A stretch of DNA of 64,000 bases from Eshraghiella sp045124255 (GCA_045124255.1 JBGVLM010000019.1:29657-93656); one strand, 5' to 3'. Counted from the stretch's first letter, positions 35,789 through 45,464 are shown. A program made the numbers and translations. The notes: generated by a model from the letters alone, not told the origin.

Positions 35789-37228
35789 ATGGCAAACGAT
35801 AAGAAATTGGTTGAGGCAATTACATCAATGGATGTGGATTTTGCCCAGTGGTATACAGACGTAGTTAAGAAAGCTGAATTAATGGGATATTCAAGCGTTA
35901 AGGGATGTATGATTTTTAAGCCGGCAGGCTATGCACTCTGGGAGAATATCCAGAGAGAGCTCGACAGAAGATTTAAGGAGACAGGTGTTGAGAACGTATA
36001 TCTGCCAATGTTTATTCCTGAGAGCCTTTTACAGAGAGAGAAGGACCACGTTGAAGGCTTTGCACCTGAGGTAGCATGGGTAACACATGGCGGACTTAAC
36101 GAGCTTCAGGAGAGATTGTGTGTAAGACCGACCTCTGAGACATTGTTCTGTGATTTTTATAAGGATGAGATTCAGTCCTACAGGGACCTTCCAAAGGTAT
36201 ACAATCAGTGGTGTTCTGTTGTGCGTTGGGAGAAGGAGACAAGACCTTTCCTTCGCTCAAGAGAATTTTTATGGCAGGAGGGTCATACTGCACATGCCAC
36301 GGCAGAGGATGCTGAAGCAAGAACACAGCAGATGCTTAACGTTTATGCAGATTTCCTTGCAGATTTCCTTGCAATTCCTGTTATTAAGGGACGTAAGACA
36401 GATAAGGAAAAATTCGCCGGTGCCGAGGCTACTTATACAATTGAAGCTTTAATGCATGACGGTAAGGCATTGCAGTCCGGTACAAGCCATAATTTTGGCG
36501 ACGGCTTTGCAAAGGCTTTCGGAATTCAGTATACGGATAAGGATAATACATTAAAATATGTTCATCAGACATCATGGGGAATGACAACAAGATTAATCGG
36601 TGCTTTAATCATGGTTCACGGTGATGATTCAGGACTTAAGCTTCCTCCTAGAATTGCACCTGTACAGGTCGATATTATTCCTATTATGCAGAATAAGCCG
36701 GGTGTACTTGATAAGGCATTTGAGGTTAAGGAAATGCTTGTAAAGGCAGGACTCAGAGTTAAGGTTGATGATACAGATAAGAATCCGGGCTGGAAATTCT
36801 CAGAGCAGGAGATGAGAGGAATTCCTGTCCGTGTTGAGATGGGACCAAGAGATATTGAGGCAGGACAGGCGATTATTGTACGCCGTGACAACAGAGAGAA
36901 GATTACGGTTGCGATTGATGAGCTTCCACAGACCTTAATTGAATTAATGGATACAATTCAGAAGGATATGCTTGTAAGTGCAACAGAGCATAGGGACGCA
37001 CATACCTATACAGCACGTAATTATGAAGAATTCAAAGATACTGTTGCCAATAAGCCGGGCTTTATTAAAGCAATGTGGTGCGGCGAGCAGGCATGTGAGG
37101 ATAAGATTAAAGAGGATACAACTGCAACAAGCCGTTGTATGCCATTTGAGCAGGAGACAATAAGTGATGTATGCGTATGCTGCGGAAAGCCTGCCAAGAA
37201 ACTTGTATATTGGGGTAAAGCATATTAA
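35789..37228 (+). CDS. proS: prolyl-tRNA synthetase (short, archaeal/eukaryal-type)
   Basis: Charges tRNA(Pro) with proline. At 479 residues it is the type lacking the bacterial editing insertion. It shows class II motif 2 (RWEKETRPFLRSREFLWQEGHTAH), the TSE and GTSHNFG active-site segments, motif 3 in the RLIGALIMVHGDD region, an anticodon-binding domain, and a C-terminal zinc-binding-like CVCCGK tail. GAGGAG precedes the ATG. The last base of its stop is shared with the cca start codon (ATGA-type overlap). Confidence 0.97.
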   Translation: MANDKKLVEAITSMDVDFAQWYTDVVKKAELMGYSSVKGCMIFKPAGYALWENIQRELDRRFKETGVENVYLPMFIPESLLQREKDHVEGFAPEVAWVTHGGLNELQERLCVRPTSETLFCDFYKDEIQSYRDLPKVYNQWCSVVRWEKETRPFLRSREFLWQEGHTAHATAEDAEARTQQMLNVYADFLADFLAIPVIKGRKTDKEKFAGAEATYTIEALMHDGKALQSGTSHNFGDGFAKAFGIQYTDKDNTLKYVHQTSWGMTTRLIGALIMVHGDDSGLKLPPRIAPVQVDIIPIMQNKPGVLDKAFEVKEMLVKAGLRVKVDDTDKNPGWKFSEQEMRGIPVRVEMGPRDIEAGQAIIVRRDNREKITVAIDELPQTLIELMDTIQKDMLVSATEHRDAHTYTARNYEEFKDTVANKPGFIKAMWCGEQACEDKIKEDTTATSRCMPFEQETISDVCVCCGKPAKKLVYWGKAY

Positions 37229-38442
37229 TGAAAATTATTTTACCTGATGATGTAAGAAACATCATCAACAAATTAACTGAAAACGGTTATGAAGCTTATG
37301 CTGTCGGGGGCTGTGTCCGCGACAGCATTCTTTGTCGTGAGCCGGGAGACTGGGATATTACAACATCTGCCAAGCCTGAACAGGTTAAAGCATTGTTCAG
37401 GAGGACAATAGACACGGGAATTGCCCACGGAACCGTCACAATTATGATGGGAAGGAATGGTTATGAGGTAACAACCTACCGCGTGGATGGGGAATATGAA
37501 GATAACCGTCACCCGAAAAGTGTTGAATTTACACCGCTTCTGTCCGAGGATTTAAAAAGACGTGATTTTACCATTAATGCAATGGCATACAATGATGAAG
37601 GCGGAATCGTGGACTTATTCGATGGCTGCAAGGATATTGAACGTAAGCTTATCAGATGTGTCGGAGCTGCAAAAGAACGTTTCGGCGAGGACGCATTAAG
37701 AATACTTCGCGCGGTAAGATTTTCAGCCCAGCTGGGCTTTGATATTGAAGAAAATACTGCAAAAGCAATTCGAGAGCTTGCACCAACTCTTGCCAATATC
37801 AGCAAGGAGAGGATTCATGCGGAGCTTGGAAAGCTTTTGTTATCTCCTAATCCTGACTATATTAACAAAGCTTATGAGTTAGGCATAACTAATGTAATCT
37901 GTCCGCTGTATGACGCAGTTAACAATAAAGAGGCGGTTCTTGAGATGCTTCGTACTACTGAACCTCTGATATGGTTTCGTTACGCCGCCGTTTTTGCTGA
38001 AAGTACACCAAAACAGGCGGAACAGGCCCTTAAGGAACTAAAGCTTGATAATAATACAATTAACAGAGTTACCAATATTGTCAGAAACCGCGGACTGGAG
38101 CCTGCAACTGATGAAGTGGGGGCTAGATATATAATTAACAGCCTTGGATATGCTCAAGTGGAGGATGTTGTTGAATTTGAGAGCAAATACGCGATGACGG
38201 TGGGAAATGATTCAAGACTTGCGAAACTGATGTCAATGAAGCAGCTGATTCAGCTTATTAAGGACAGAGGGGACTGTGTTGACTACAAGGGACTTGCAAT
38301 TAAAGGAAAGGATTTGATTGACAGGGGCATGACTCCCGGCAGGGAAATCGGAGATGCCTTACAGAAGTGTCTGAAACTGGTACTTGATAGTCCGGAATGC
38401 AACACCCGTGAAAGACTGCTGCAGGAACTTAATATTGAATAA
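37228..38442 (+). CDS. cca: CCA tRNA nucleotidyltransferase
   Basis: Adds or repairs the 3' CCA of tRNAs. 404 residues, class II enzyme: AVGGCVRDSIL and DWDI (metal-binding Asp pair at ~37-39), RRDFTINAMAY, the RFGEDALRILRAVRFSAQLGF motif and a helical C-terminal domain. No HD phosphohydrolase domain is evident. It overlaps proS by one base, coupling two tRNA-maturation functions. Confidence 0.95.
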   Translation: MKIILPDDVRNIINKLTENGYEAYAVGGCVRDSILCREPGDWDITTSAKPEQVKALFRRTIDTGIAHGTVTIMMGRNGYEVTTYRVDGEYEDNRHPKSVEFTPLLSEDLKRRDFTINAMAYNDEGGIVDLFDGCKDIERKLIRCVGAAKERFGEDALRILRAVRFSAQLGFDIEENTAKAIRELAPTLANISKERIHAELGKLLLSPNPDYINKAYELGITNVICPLYDAVNNKEAVLEMLRTTEPLIWFRYAAVFAESTPKQAEQALKELKLDNNTINRVTNIVRNRGLEPATDEVGARYIINSLGYAQVEDVVEFESKYAMTVGNDSRLAKLMSMKQLIQLIKDRGDCVDYKGLAIKGKDLIDRGMTPGREIGDALQKCLKLVLDSPECNTRERLLQELNIE

Positions 38443-38521
38443 TTTATAAGCCATTCTCATATTTATTGCTTTTCTTACATAAGATTAGATAGTTTCGATT
38501 CAGAAAAGAGCAAAAGTGAGG

Positions 38522-39496
38522 ATGGCTTTAATGGTTGATAAAGGTTTGGATATTCTTGAAAAATATGATTTTGAAGTTATGGAGATAACTAAAGGGCGTG
38601 GTGTTCTGATTTTAAATACTACAAAGGGCCCCAAAATACTTAAGGAATATAAGGGGAGCGGCAAACACCTTATCTGGTCGGAGGAGATTTTTGAAAAAAC
38701 CGATTTCGGAGGGCGGCTTTTGGTAGATTCCTGTGTGAGAAACTGTGATGGTGAATTTATATCCGAAAGTGCAGATAAAAGCCGCTATATTGTGAAAAAC
38801 TGGTATAACTGCAGGGATTGTGATGTAAAAAATATGTCGGATATTCTTATGTCGGTCCGTGCGTTGGCGATTCTGCACAATGAGCTTGAGAAATGTGTGG
38901 GCGTGGAGGAGCTCTACCATGCCAGAAGCTATGTTGAAGAGATGGAAGGCCATAATAAAGAGATAAAAAGAATCAAGAAATATCTTCAGGGTAAAAATAA
39001 CAGGACGGAATTTGAACTTGAGGCCTCAGGCTATTGTGATGTATTTTATGAAGAAGGCATAAGAGCAATAGAGGAATTTAAGGCATTTATTGCAAAAGAA
39101 CAGCCTGTAAAGGGTATATGTCATGGAGATTACAACTTCCATAATATATGCTTTGCACAGAATATTCCGGTAATCCTTAATTTTGACAAGGAAAACTATA
39201 ATTACCTGATGTGGGATTTGTACCGTTTTATGAGAAAAATACTTGAAAAAAGTGACTGGAACCATGAGCTTGGCCAGCAGCTTATTAATGAATATGACAG
39301 GGAGAGACAAATGGGAGAAACCGACAGAAGGCTTCTTGTGCTTTTATTTTCGTATCCGGAGAAATTCTGGAAGCTTCTAAACGGTTATTTTAATTCCAAT
39401 AAGGCATGGATTCCGCAGAAAAAGCTGGAAAAACTGAGAAAATTTGTCGGACAGAATGAAAAAAGACTTGAATTTATTAGAACTATCTATTCTTAA
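38522..39496 (+). CDS. CotS/YtaA-like spore coat kinase-fold protein
   Basis: About 324 residues with the aminoglycoside-phosphotransferase/CotS fold: N-lobe with ILKEYKG, catalytic loop CHGDYNFHN (~205) and metal-site NFDK in place of the usual DFD. CotS-type proteins occur in the spore coat of Bacilli and Clostridia; the Asp-to-Asn change in the last motif suggests weak or no kinase activity. The ATG at 38522 follows AAAAGTGAGG; the ATG at 38531 is also possible. Confidence 0.82.
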   Translation: MALMVDKGLDILEKYDFEVMEITKGRGVLILNTTKGPKILKEYKGSGKHLIWSEEIFEKTDFGGRLLVDSCVRNCDGEFISESADKSRYIVKNWYNCRDCDVKNMSDILMSVRALAILHNELEKCVGVEELYHARSYVEEMEGHNKEIKRIKKYLQGKNNRTEFELEASGYCDVFYEEGIRAIEEFKAFIAKEQPVKGICHGDYNFHNICFAQNIPVILNFDKENYNYLMWDLYRFMRKILEKSDWNHELGQQLINEYDRERQMGETDRRLLVLLFSYPEKFWKLLNGYFNSNKAWIPQKKLEKLRKFVGQNEKRLEFIRTIYS

Positions 39497-39537
39497 AAAA
39501 ATGTGTTACAATTAGAAAAATACTCTTGGAGGTACTT

Positions 39538-40818
39538 ATGAGGAAAAAATTATATACGATTATATATATTGTGCTTTTAACTGCAATTTTTACGGCCTGC
39601 AACGGCGAAAGCACTACCAGAAAAATATTTCCGACAACGGAGCCGACAAGCGAAGACGCAAAGGATGTTGAGAGTCTTGCGGTAATAACACGAATTGATG
39701 AAGAGAACAGAATTATTGAATTTTATAAAATAGAAACAGAGGAGAAATGCACCTATTCCTATAATTCAGGAACGCAGATTCTTACCAAAACAGGAAGAAG
39801 CATATCAATGCAGTCGGTTGTAACGGGAGAGGTCGTTGATATATATTATGACCCGGGTTCATTTATGGTTTCGAAGGTTCAGATTTCGGACAATGATGAC
39901 GTATGGGAGAACAGCAAGGTTAATGTATTCTCTGTTGACGATACAACAAGGTCAATGACAGTGGGTGCGAGTCTGTATTACTATAAGGATGACGTTGTGG
40001 TTGTATCTGATGATGAGATAATTTCGATTTCAGAGCTTACCTCACAGGACCAGCTCGTTGTTAAGGGCTATGGCAACCGAATCATTTCCATTATTGTTGA
40101 CAGAGGGCATGGATATCTGTCTCTTAGTGGTGCGGATATTTTTGTCGGAGGACTTATTGATATCGGCGGTTCAATCGTAAAGGTGATTGAGGATAACATG
40201 CTTATTCTTGTTCCTGAGGGAACATATAAGGTTGAGGTTCGTAATAACAACACGATAGCTGAGAAATATATAACAATAACAAGAGGGGAACAAAGTGTTG
40301 CCGATTTCTCGGATATTGCCGCCAATGTAGCAACCACCGGAAGCCTTAAATTAAACATAAATGTTTCAAGTGCAACTCTCTACATAGACAATATAAAGCG
40401 GGACAATACAGGCGTGCTTAATCTGACCACCGGAACGCATACGATAATTGTTACCGCAGACGGTTATGAAACATATAAAACAACTGTTGAAATTGAAACC
40501 GGTCATAAGAGTATGGATATAATTCTTGTGAAGGAAAGTGATGAGGAGGAGACTACCTCAAATGAGGAGACTACGACCGAAGCACCTACGGTTGAGGGAG
40601 AGACAATAGTCAGTGAGATTAATGATGTCACGATATCAGGACCCGCTGGCGGACTGGTATATTTTGACAGTACATATATGGGAATCGCACCTGTTACTTT
40701 TGATATGGTGACCGGAACTCATGTAATTTCCATAATTAACGGTACGGAGATTAACAGCTACACCGTTACGCTCGCAGAGGGCGGAGATGATGTGGTATAT
40801 GATTTTACCGATAAATAG
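39538..40818 (+). CDS. PEGA-domain lipoprotein
   Basis: 426 residues. Signal peptide ending in FTAC (lipobox-like, Cys ~21), a beta-rich central region, and PEGA-type carbohydrate- or surface-associated repeats (about 220-260, 275-330 and 365-426) with the GTHTIIVTADGYE pattern. A Thr/Glu linker separates the last two. The ATG at 39538 follows GGAGGT by four bases; an in-frame TTG at 39526 precedes that site. Surface anchored; role unknown. Confidence 0.83.
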   Translation: MRKKLYTIIYIVLLTAIFTACNGESTTRKIFPTTEPTSEDAKDVESLAVITRIDEENRIIEFYKIETEEKCTYSYNSGTQILTKTGRSISMQSVVTGEVVDIYYDPGSFMVSKVQISDNDDVWENSKVNVFSVDDTTRSMTVGASLYYYKDDVVVVSDDEIISISELTSQDQLVVKGYGNRIISIIVDRGHGYLSLSGADIFVGGLIDIGGSIVKVIEDNMLILVPEGTYKVEVRNNNTIAEKYITITRGEQSVADFSDIAANVATTGSLKLNINVSSATLYIDNIKRDNTGVLNLTTGTHTIIVTADGYETYKTTVEIETGHKSMDIILVKESDEEETTSNEETTTEAPTVEGETIVSEINDVTISGPAGGLVYFDSTYMGIAPVTFDMVTGTHVISIINGTEINSYTVTLAEGGDDVVYDFTDK

Positions 40819-40845
40819 TTCTAATCTTTGTATTAATCCATATAT

Positions 40846-40872
40846 TTATACAAAAACAGGAGCTTTGTATAA
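40846..40872 (+). promoter_or_regulatory. hairpin presenting the ribosome site of the PrcB-like gene
   Basis: A perfect 9-bp stem, TTATACAAA (40846-40854) with TTTGTATAA (40864-40872), has AACAGGAGC as its loop and ends directly at the ATG. The Shine-Dalgarno AGGAG is in the loop. Confidence 0.5.
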
Positions 40873-41274
40873 ATGAAAAAAATAATATTGCTATTTGTGG
40901 TTCTGACATTCTTTATCGGGGGCTGTACAACCACAAAGCTTACGGATGATAACAGACATGCGTTGGATTTTACCGTAGTGGAAAGAGCCGGGATTCCGGC
41001 GGAGCTTCTGACTGTAATTGAAGAACGCAAAACGGAAGAATTCTCCATGTCTTATTCTCTTGACGGTTATCTGTATATTGCGGTCGGCTACGGTACAAGA
41101 AATACCGGGGGCTACAGCGTCAGAGTGGATGAGGTTTATGAAACGGACAGCAATGTCGGAATACATACGACACTCATCGGGCCGGCAGCAGGAGAAGCGG
41201 TTAATAAAATGGCAACCTATCCATATATAGTGGTAAAGTTAGAATATATTGATAAGAAAATAATTTTTGAATAA
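40873..41274 (+). CDS. PrcB C-terminal-like domain lipoprotein
   Basis: 133 residues. Lipobox GGC (Cys ~18) and a compact domain with YLYIAVGYGTRNTGGYSV, characteristic of the PrcB_C family, in which some members bind proteases. No protease gene is adjacent. It lies between a PEGA lipoprotein and a spore-coat-type gene. Its ribosome site is displayed in a hairpin loop. Confidence 0.75.
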   Translation: MKKIILLFVVLTFFIGGCTTTKLTDDNRHALDFTVVERAGIPAELLTVIEERKTEEFSMSYSLDGYLYIAVGYGTRNTGGYSVRVDEVYETDSNVGIHTTLIGPAAGEAVNKMATYPYIVVKLEYIDKKIIFE

Positions 41275-41287
41275 CCGAGGAATAATA

Positions 41288-41347
41288 CCCTGTTCTTAAA
41301 CATATCTATTATTAGTGTTACGCAATAATAGAAGTGAGAGGACAGGG
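41288..41347 (+). promoter_or_regulatory. long leader hairpin before SPOCS/LysM gene
   Basis: CCCTGT (41288-41293) pairs with ACAGGG (41342-41347), enclosing CTATTATT (41306-41313) paired with AATAATAG (41324-41331). The ribosome site region GAGAGGACAGGG is inside the structure. CATATCTATT near 41301 also loosely resembles a sigma-E -10 element. Confidence 0.4.
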
Positions 41348-41355
41348 ATTTTTAT

Positions 41356-42888
41356 ATGGAAACAGATAAAAAAACAATACATATGAGCTGTACAAAATGC
41401 AAAGAGGAGATAATGATAACCGTTGATGACGATTATATCCTTTCAGAAAATAAGCCCGATATAAAGGGAAAAATAAAGGAATGCGGAGAGGTTCATATTG
41501 AAAAAATCCGCGGAATGGAGGGCAGGGTAAATGTCCTGGGGCACCTTCATTATATGCTGCTCTACAGCACACAGAACGGCTGTGAGTGTATGGAAGGCAA
41601 AATTCCTTTTGAAGAAATTGTTACTCTGGAAAACGTTGCTCCTCAGGACATTATAAAATGCATGCCATTTCTTGAGGATATTTCAATTCATATAATTCAT
41701 TCCAGAAAAATCAGCGTGAAAGCACTTATCAGACTTAATGTATCGGCAAAAGCATTGTGCAGCAGGGACGCTGTAAGCAATATACAGATGGAAAATCTGC
41801 AGTGCAGGCAGAAAAAAATAAATGTCATGAATCTCACATCCTCTCAGAAGGATATTTACAGAATCCGAGAGAGTATAAGCCTTCCGTCATCAGGGGAGGC
41901 AGCAGGCAGAATCGTATGGTATGAATTACAGCCCGAAGGAATGGAGCTTAGGATGAGGGACGGTGAGCTTGGAATAAAGGGTGATTTGTCCGTATTCTGT
42001 ATCTACACCTCGCAGCAGGAGGAGAACAGAATAAACTGTCACAGTGATAAAATTCCTTTTTCAGGCAAGATTGTATTAAACAATGGAGAACAGGAGGCAT
42101 ATCCTGATATTGATGTAAGCATTTCAGAGAAAAATCTGACACTTCGCCCTGATAATAACGGTGAATTAAAATTACTTGATGTCGAAGTGATTTTAGATGT
42201 GGATATTAAGGCGTATGCGGAAGAAAGCCATGACATACTGGTGGACGCATATTCGCCGACATGCGAATTAAAGCTTATGAAGGACACAATAGACTGCGAA
42301 TCAATTGTTATGAAAAATAACATGCAGTGCAGGGCGGAGCAGCGTTTCAGAACGAGGGACAATGACATAATGCAGATTCTAAGTACATCAGGAACCGTAT
42401 ATATCGAGGATGTAATCAATAATAAGGACCAGATTAACGTTGAGGGTTCTGTTACAGTGGATGTCCTGTATCAGAGAGCTGACAATGACAATTCAATCGC
42501 CCACGCACGTTATAAGCTTCCGTTTAGCCAGAAAATAGAAGGCGTGGAACCGGGAGACTATAATTACAGCTGTAAGGCAGAAGGCCTTAAGATTAATTCT
42601 GCGGTTGCGGGAGAGGAAATAGAGCTTAAATGCGTACTCGGAATAGATTTAATGGTAACAAAGCCGGTAGTGGAGAGTATTGTGAATGATGTGATTGAGG
42701 AGGCTCCGGATTATGAACGAATCCGTAATCTTCCGGGAATTACAGGCTACATCACAAAACCTGAGGACACCTTGTGGGACATTGCCAAACGCTATGGAAC
42801 CACAGTGAATAAAATAATGGAGAATAATAATCTTACATCCGAGGATATCAAAACGGGAATGAAACTTTTGGTAATAAAAAGCTGTTAA
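41356..42888 (+). CDS. DUF3794 (SPOCS) and LysM domain protein, spore-coat type
   Basis: 510 residues: three SPOCS/DUF3794-like beta domains (N-terminal ~40-130, middle ~180-280, third ~325-425) and a C-terminal LysM domain (YITKPEDTLWDIAKRYGTT, about 463-508) that binds peptidoglycan. This arrangement occurs in Clostridial proteins expected in the spore coat or cortex interface. It has no signal peptide, as for proteins assembled from the mother-cell cytosol. A strong terminator follows. Confidence 0.87.
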   Translation: METDKKTIHMSCTKCKEEIMITVDDDYILSENKPDIKGKIKECGEVHIEKIRGMEGRVNVLGHLHYMLLYSTQNGCECMEGKIPFEEIVTLENVAPQDIIKCMPFLEDISIHIIHSRKISVKALIRLNVSAKALCSRDAVSNIQMENLQCRQKKINVMNLTSSQKDIYRIRESISLPSSGEAAGRIVWYELQPEGMELRMRDGELGIKGDLSVFCIYTSQQEENRINCHSDKIPFSGKIVLNNGEQEAYPDIDVSISEKNLTLRPDNNGELKLLDVEVILDVDIKAYAEESHDILVDAYSPTCELKLMKDTIDCESIVMKNNMQCRAEQRFRTRDNDIMQILSTSGTVYIEDVINNKDQINVEGSVTVDVLYQRADNDNSIAHARYKLPFSQKIEGVEPGDYNYSCKAEGLKINSAVAGEEIELKCVLGIDLMVTKPVVESIVNDVIEEAPDYERIRNLPGITGYITKPEDTLWDIAKRYGTTVNKIMENNNLTSEDIKTGMKLLVIKSC

Positions 42889-42906
42889 TTAAAATATTGA
42901 TATTTA

Positions 42907-42946
42907 AAATGCTGTTCTTTTATAAATGGAGAACAGCATTTTTTTA
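42907..42946 (+). terminator. intrinsic terminator
   Basis: A perfect 12-bp stem, AAATGCTGTTCT (42907-42918) with AGAACAGCATTT (42930-42941), followed by TTTT. Confidence 0.85.
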
Positions 42947-42978
42947 ATATAATAAATGAAAATTGGGAAGTGTTACGA

Positions 42979-43007
42979 TTTACAATCTGTTTTACCGGAT
43001 GTATAAT
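42979..43007 (+). promoter_or_regulatory. sigma-A promoter
   Basis: TTTACA at 42979-42984, a 17-base spacer and TATAAT at 43002-43007. Confidence 0.65.
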
Positions 43008-43044
43008 TAATATAAATATTAATTAATTCAGGGGGGCATATATT

Positions 43045-43575
43045 ATGAAGAAACAATTTAAGATATTAATTATAACAGCCATAGTTTTGGTTCTGATAGC
43101 GGAAGGTGTATTTGTCTATTTCCAGTTTTTTTATAATAGGAAGAGCGGAACGCAGATTGAGTCGCTGGGCAATGATAAGTACCAGTTTTATGTGGATGAT
43201 GTGTTTCATGTATATGATATGGATGAAACCGCAACTGAAACAAGGGAAGAAATCAGAATAAGAATATATGGAGAGTTTACAAATAAAGAAAAAAGCAATG
43301 CGGGTTCCGATGAATTGCTGACAAAACTGTACTGTGATGTGGATGGATATGATATTGAGGGCCTTCAGTATAGCAGACCTTTAAATATGTTTACGGAAAG
43401 TGTTAATACAAGGCTTGATATGAATACAAAGCTTGAGATATATGTGTCTGATCCATGGAAAACAGGTACCGAAAATGTTACTTACTTTGTTTTGGTAGAT
43501 GAGAACCTGGAAGATATAGTTGTTATAATCTGCGATGATAACCGTTGGATTTACCTGACTAATAAGGCGGAGTAG
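43045..43575 (+). CDS. hypothetical membrane-anchored protein
   Basis: 176 residues with an N-terminal signal-anchor helix (~7-30) and an acidic, Asp/Tyr-rich extracytoplasmic domain. No family recognised. It has its own promoter and a GGGGGG ribosome site. The RHS remnant begins within two bases of its stop codon but in another frame, so the gene may have been brought next to, or truncated by, the RHS locus. Confidence 0.65.
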   Translation: MKKQFKILIITAIVLVLIAEGVFVYFQFFYNRKSGTQIESLGNDKYQFYVDDVFHVYDMDETATETREEIRIRIYGEFTNKEKSNAGSDELLTKLYCDVDGYDIEGLQYSRPLNMFTESVNTRLDMNTKLEIYVSDPWKTGTENVTYFVLVDENLEDIVVIICDDNRWIYLTNKAE

Positions 43576-43576
43576 G

Positions 43577-44070
43577 TTAACGGGAAGAATGACAGCCATA
43601 ACGGATACTATTGGAAGAACCGAAAGCTACAGCTATGATAAGCATAATGATGTAACCGAGATAACTGACCCGCTTGGCAGCGTAACTGCCATGAATATGA
43701 CCCGCAGGGCTATATAACAAAAGAAACTGCAGTTGATTCAGAAGGTACGGCAGTGAGAACCTATACCTACAATGCCGCAGGGAAACTTGCGGCATTCACG
43801 GAACAGGAAGGAGGAAATAAAGCCCTTTACGAATATACCTATGATTCATCAGGCAACAGAATAAGACTGGAGATAAAGGGCACCGACAGACCTGAAACCG
43901 TAACTTACAGGTATGACCGCTCAAACCGCCTTATTGAATCAGTAAGTACAATTACCGGTCAGACCACCTACACCTATGACGCTAACGGAAATCTTATAAG
44001 TGAACAGACCGGAGAGGAAGTAACCACTTATGAATATACCGTAGAACAGCGTCTTGCGGCAGTAACCTAG
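43577..44070 (+). pseudogene. RHS/YD-repeat remnant (frameshift plus nonsense)
   Basis: YD repeats are readable in two frames. From 43577 the frame encodes ITDTIGRTESYSYDKHNDVTE; near 43686-43692 it shifts by one base, after which HEYDPQGYITKE continues in the frame of 43753-44070, with TYTYNAAG, YEYTYDSSGNRI and YTYDANGNLI repeats. The frame then ends at TAG (44068-44070), where related proteins would have a Gln (CAG), and the same frame continues directly into the toxin tip. RHS proteins are normally over 1000 residues, so only the 3' end remains. Confidence 0.85.
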
Positions 44071-44085
44071 GGTGGAGAGCTTCTT

Positions 44086-44919
44086 ATGGCGGCAGCCTAT
44101 GACGGTGGCGGCAACCGTATATTCCAGAAGTCCATTAAGGAAGTAACGGAATACATAAAGGTTAAAGGAATAGCACAGGCTGTAGGAGTATCAATAATCA
44201 GTTCAGCTGCAAGTGCATCAACCCAAAAGTTTGTTGAAGTAAATATGACCAATATAATGGTAGAAGATGCACCATACAAAAATGCATTTATTGAAGCTAC
44301 CCAGCCGGAAGTATTATTACCGGCGATGTTGATTGGTGGAGTGACTACTGCCCTAACTTACAATCCTAATACTATAGTAACAAGAGGACAATATAATCTA
44401 TATAAAAAGAATATAGCCGAAAATGCAAAAAAAATCACTTGTGATTCAAGCGATACAGCCAACAAGATTTTAGTTGACAATATAGATGACACAGCAGACG
44501 ATATAGTAAATAGTGTTTCAGGCAAAAATAATCTTGTAGTGATTGACGCAGTAGATGATATGGCAGATGATGCTGTGAATGGTATTAAGGGTGGCAGTAA
44601 TTCATGGGTTAGAAACCTAGATAACACAAGCGATTTGAATGTAGATGATTTCTTATCATTAAAAGATAATGGTGTTGTAAAAGTTAACACATCGGGTAGT
44701 GACAGACCATTAACAGGAACTCCTAATAGTTATTATAAGACAGGAAATGGAGAGCATATATTTGTATATGATGGAGATGGAAAATTAATATATGATATAA
44801 GCAGTAGTCGAGTTAAAGGTTTTAAAATAAATGTTGACCCTAATGGTGTTGAGCATTATCAAGCATACAAACTAGAAGGTGCTGTGCCAGATGCAATTAA
44901 AGAATTATTTGGATGGTGA
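44086..44919 (+). CDS. polymorphic toxin C-terminal tip (RHS-derived)
   Basis: 277 residues in the same frame as the RHS remnant, separated from it only by the TAG at 44068. It begins with the RHS core end (AAAYDGGGNRIFQ), continues through a hydrophobic/Ala-rich stretch and an Asp-rich linker, and ends in a ~70-residue domain starting at SGSDRPLTGTPNSYYKTG with HIFVYDGDGKLIYDISSSRVK. This ending looks like a toxin tip of unassigned activity. GGTGGAG lies eight bases before the ATG and could allow re-initiation. A candidate immunity gene overlaps its end. Confidence 0.65.
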   Translation: MAAAYDGGGNRIFQKSIKEVTEYIKVKGIAQAVGVSIISSAASASTQKFVEVNMTNIMVEDAPYKNAFIEATQPEVLLPAMLIGGVTTALTYNPNTIVTRGQYNLYKKNIAENAKKITCDSSDTANKILVDNIDDTADDIVNSVSGKNNLVVIDAVDDMADDAVNGIKGGSNSWVRNLDNTSDLNVDDFLSLKDNGVVKVNTSGSDRPLTGTPNSYYKTGNGEHIFVYDGDGKLIYDISSSRVKGFKINVDPNGVEHYQAYKLEGAVPDAIKELFGW

Positions 44920-44924
44920 TAAAT

Positions 44925-45416
44925 ATGGAAAATATTACAATTTTTAAGAGTATAGTTGATGAAACTATAAAGAGGGAAATCAAAGATGCTGAATGGTGTA
45001 CAGATTTAATTCAGTATTCTACATACAAGTGCAAAATGGATGGCTTGATAGCCGCTGCATATTTGTTCTGTCCTCAAGTTATACAGGTTAAAGATTATAT
45101 CTTTATTAAGCAATTTTGGAATAGTAATGTAGAGGAATCCATAGAACGAATTCATATATTGGAAGAAAGATATGGTAATGATAAAAAATCTATTGAGATG
45201 AGCATCAATACGTGGAGCTTAGGTGATTTTTTTATTGGTGATGCTAATGAATCTATGGATAATGAAAAATTAATTCAACAATTTGGTGAAGCAATAGTAT
45301 ATTTCTGGAAAAATAGAGTAAAGGAATTATTTCCAGAAAGAAAAATTATTGTTGAATTAGGTAATAATTTAATGGGGGAATTTGGACTATGTGTTACCAT
45401 GTATGAAGAAACATAA
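44925..45416 (+). CDS. candidate immunity protein for the upstream toxin tip
   Basis: 163 residues, acidic, no signal peptide or membrane helix. No family recognised. Position immediately after a toxin tip (five bases after its stop), size and cytosolic character are those of polymorphic-toxin immunity genes. The ATG at 44925 is chosen; an ATG at 44913 lies within the toxin codons. Intact while the RHS core is broken, as expected if kept for protection. Confidence 0.55.
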   Translation: MENITIFKSIVDETIKREIKDAEWCTDLIQYSTYKCKMDGLIAAAYLFCPQVIQVKDYIFIKQFWNSNVEESIERIHILEERYGNDKKSIEMSINTWSLGDFFIGDANESMDNEKLIQQFGEAIVYFWKNRVKELFPERKIIVELGNNLMGEFGLCVTMYEET

Positions 45417-45464
45417 TTTTAATTATGTTTCAACATAAGGACATTCCAACAAACTAAAACTTGC

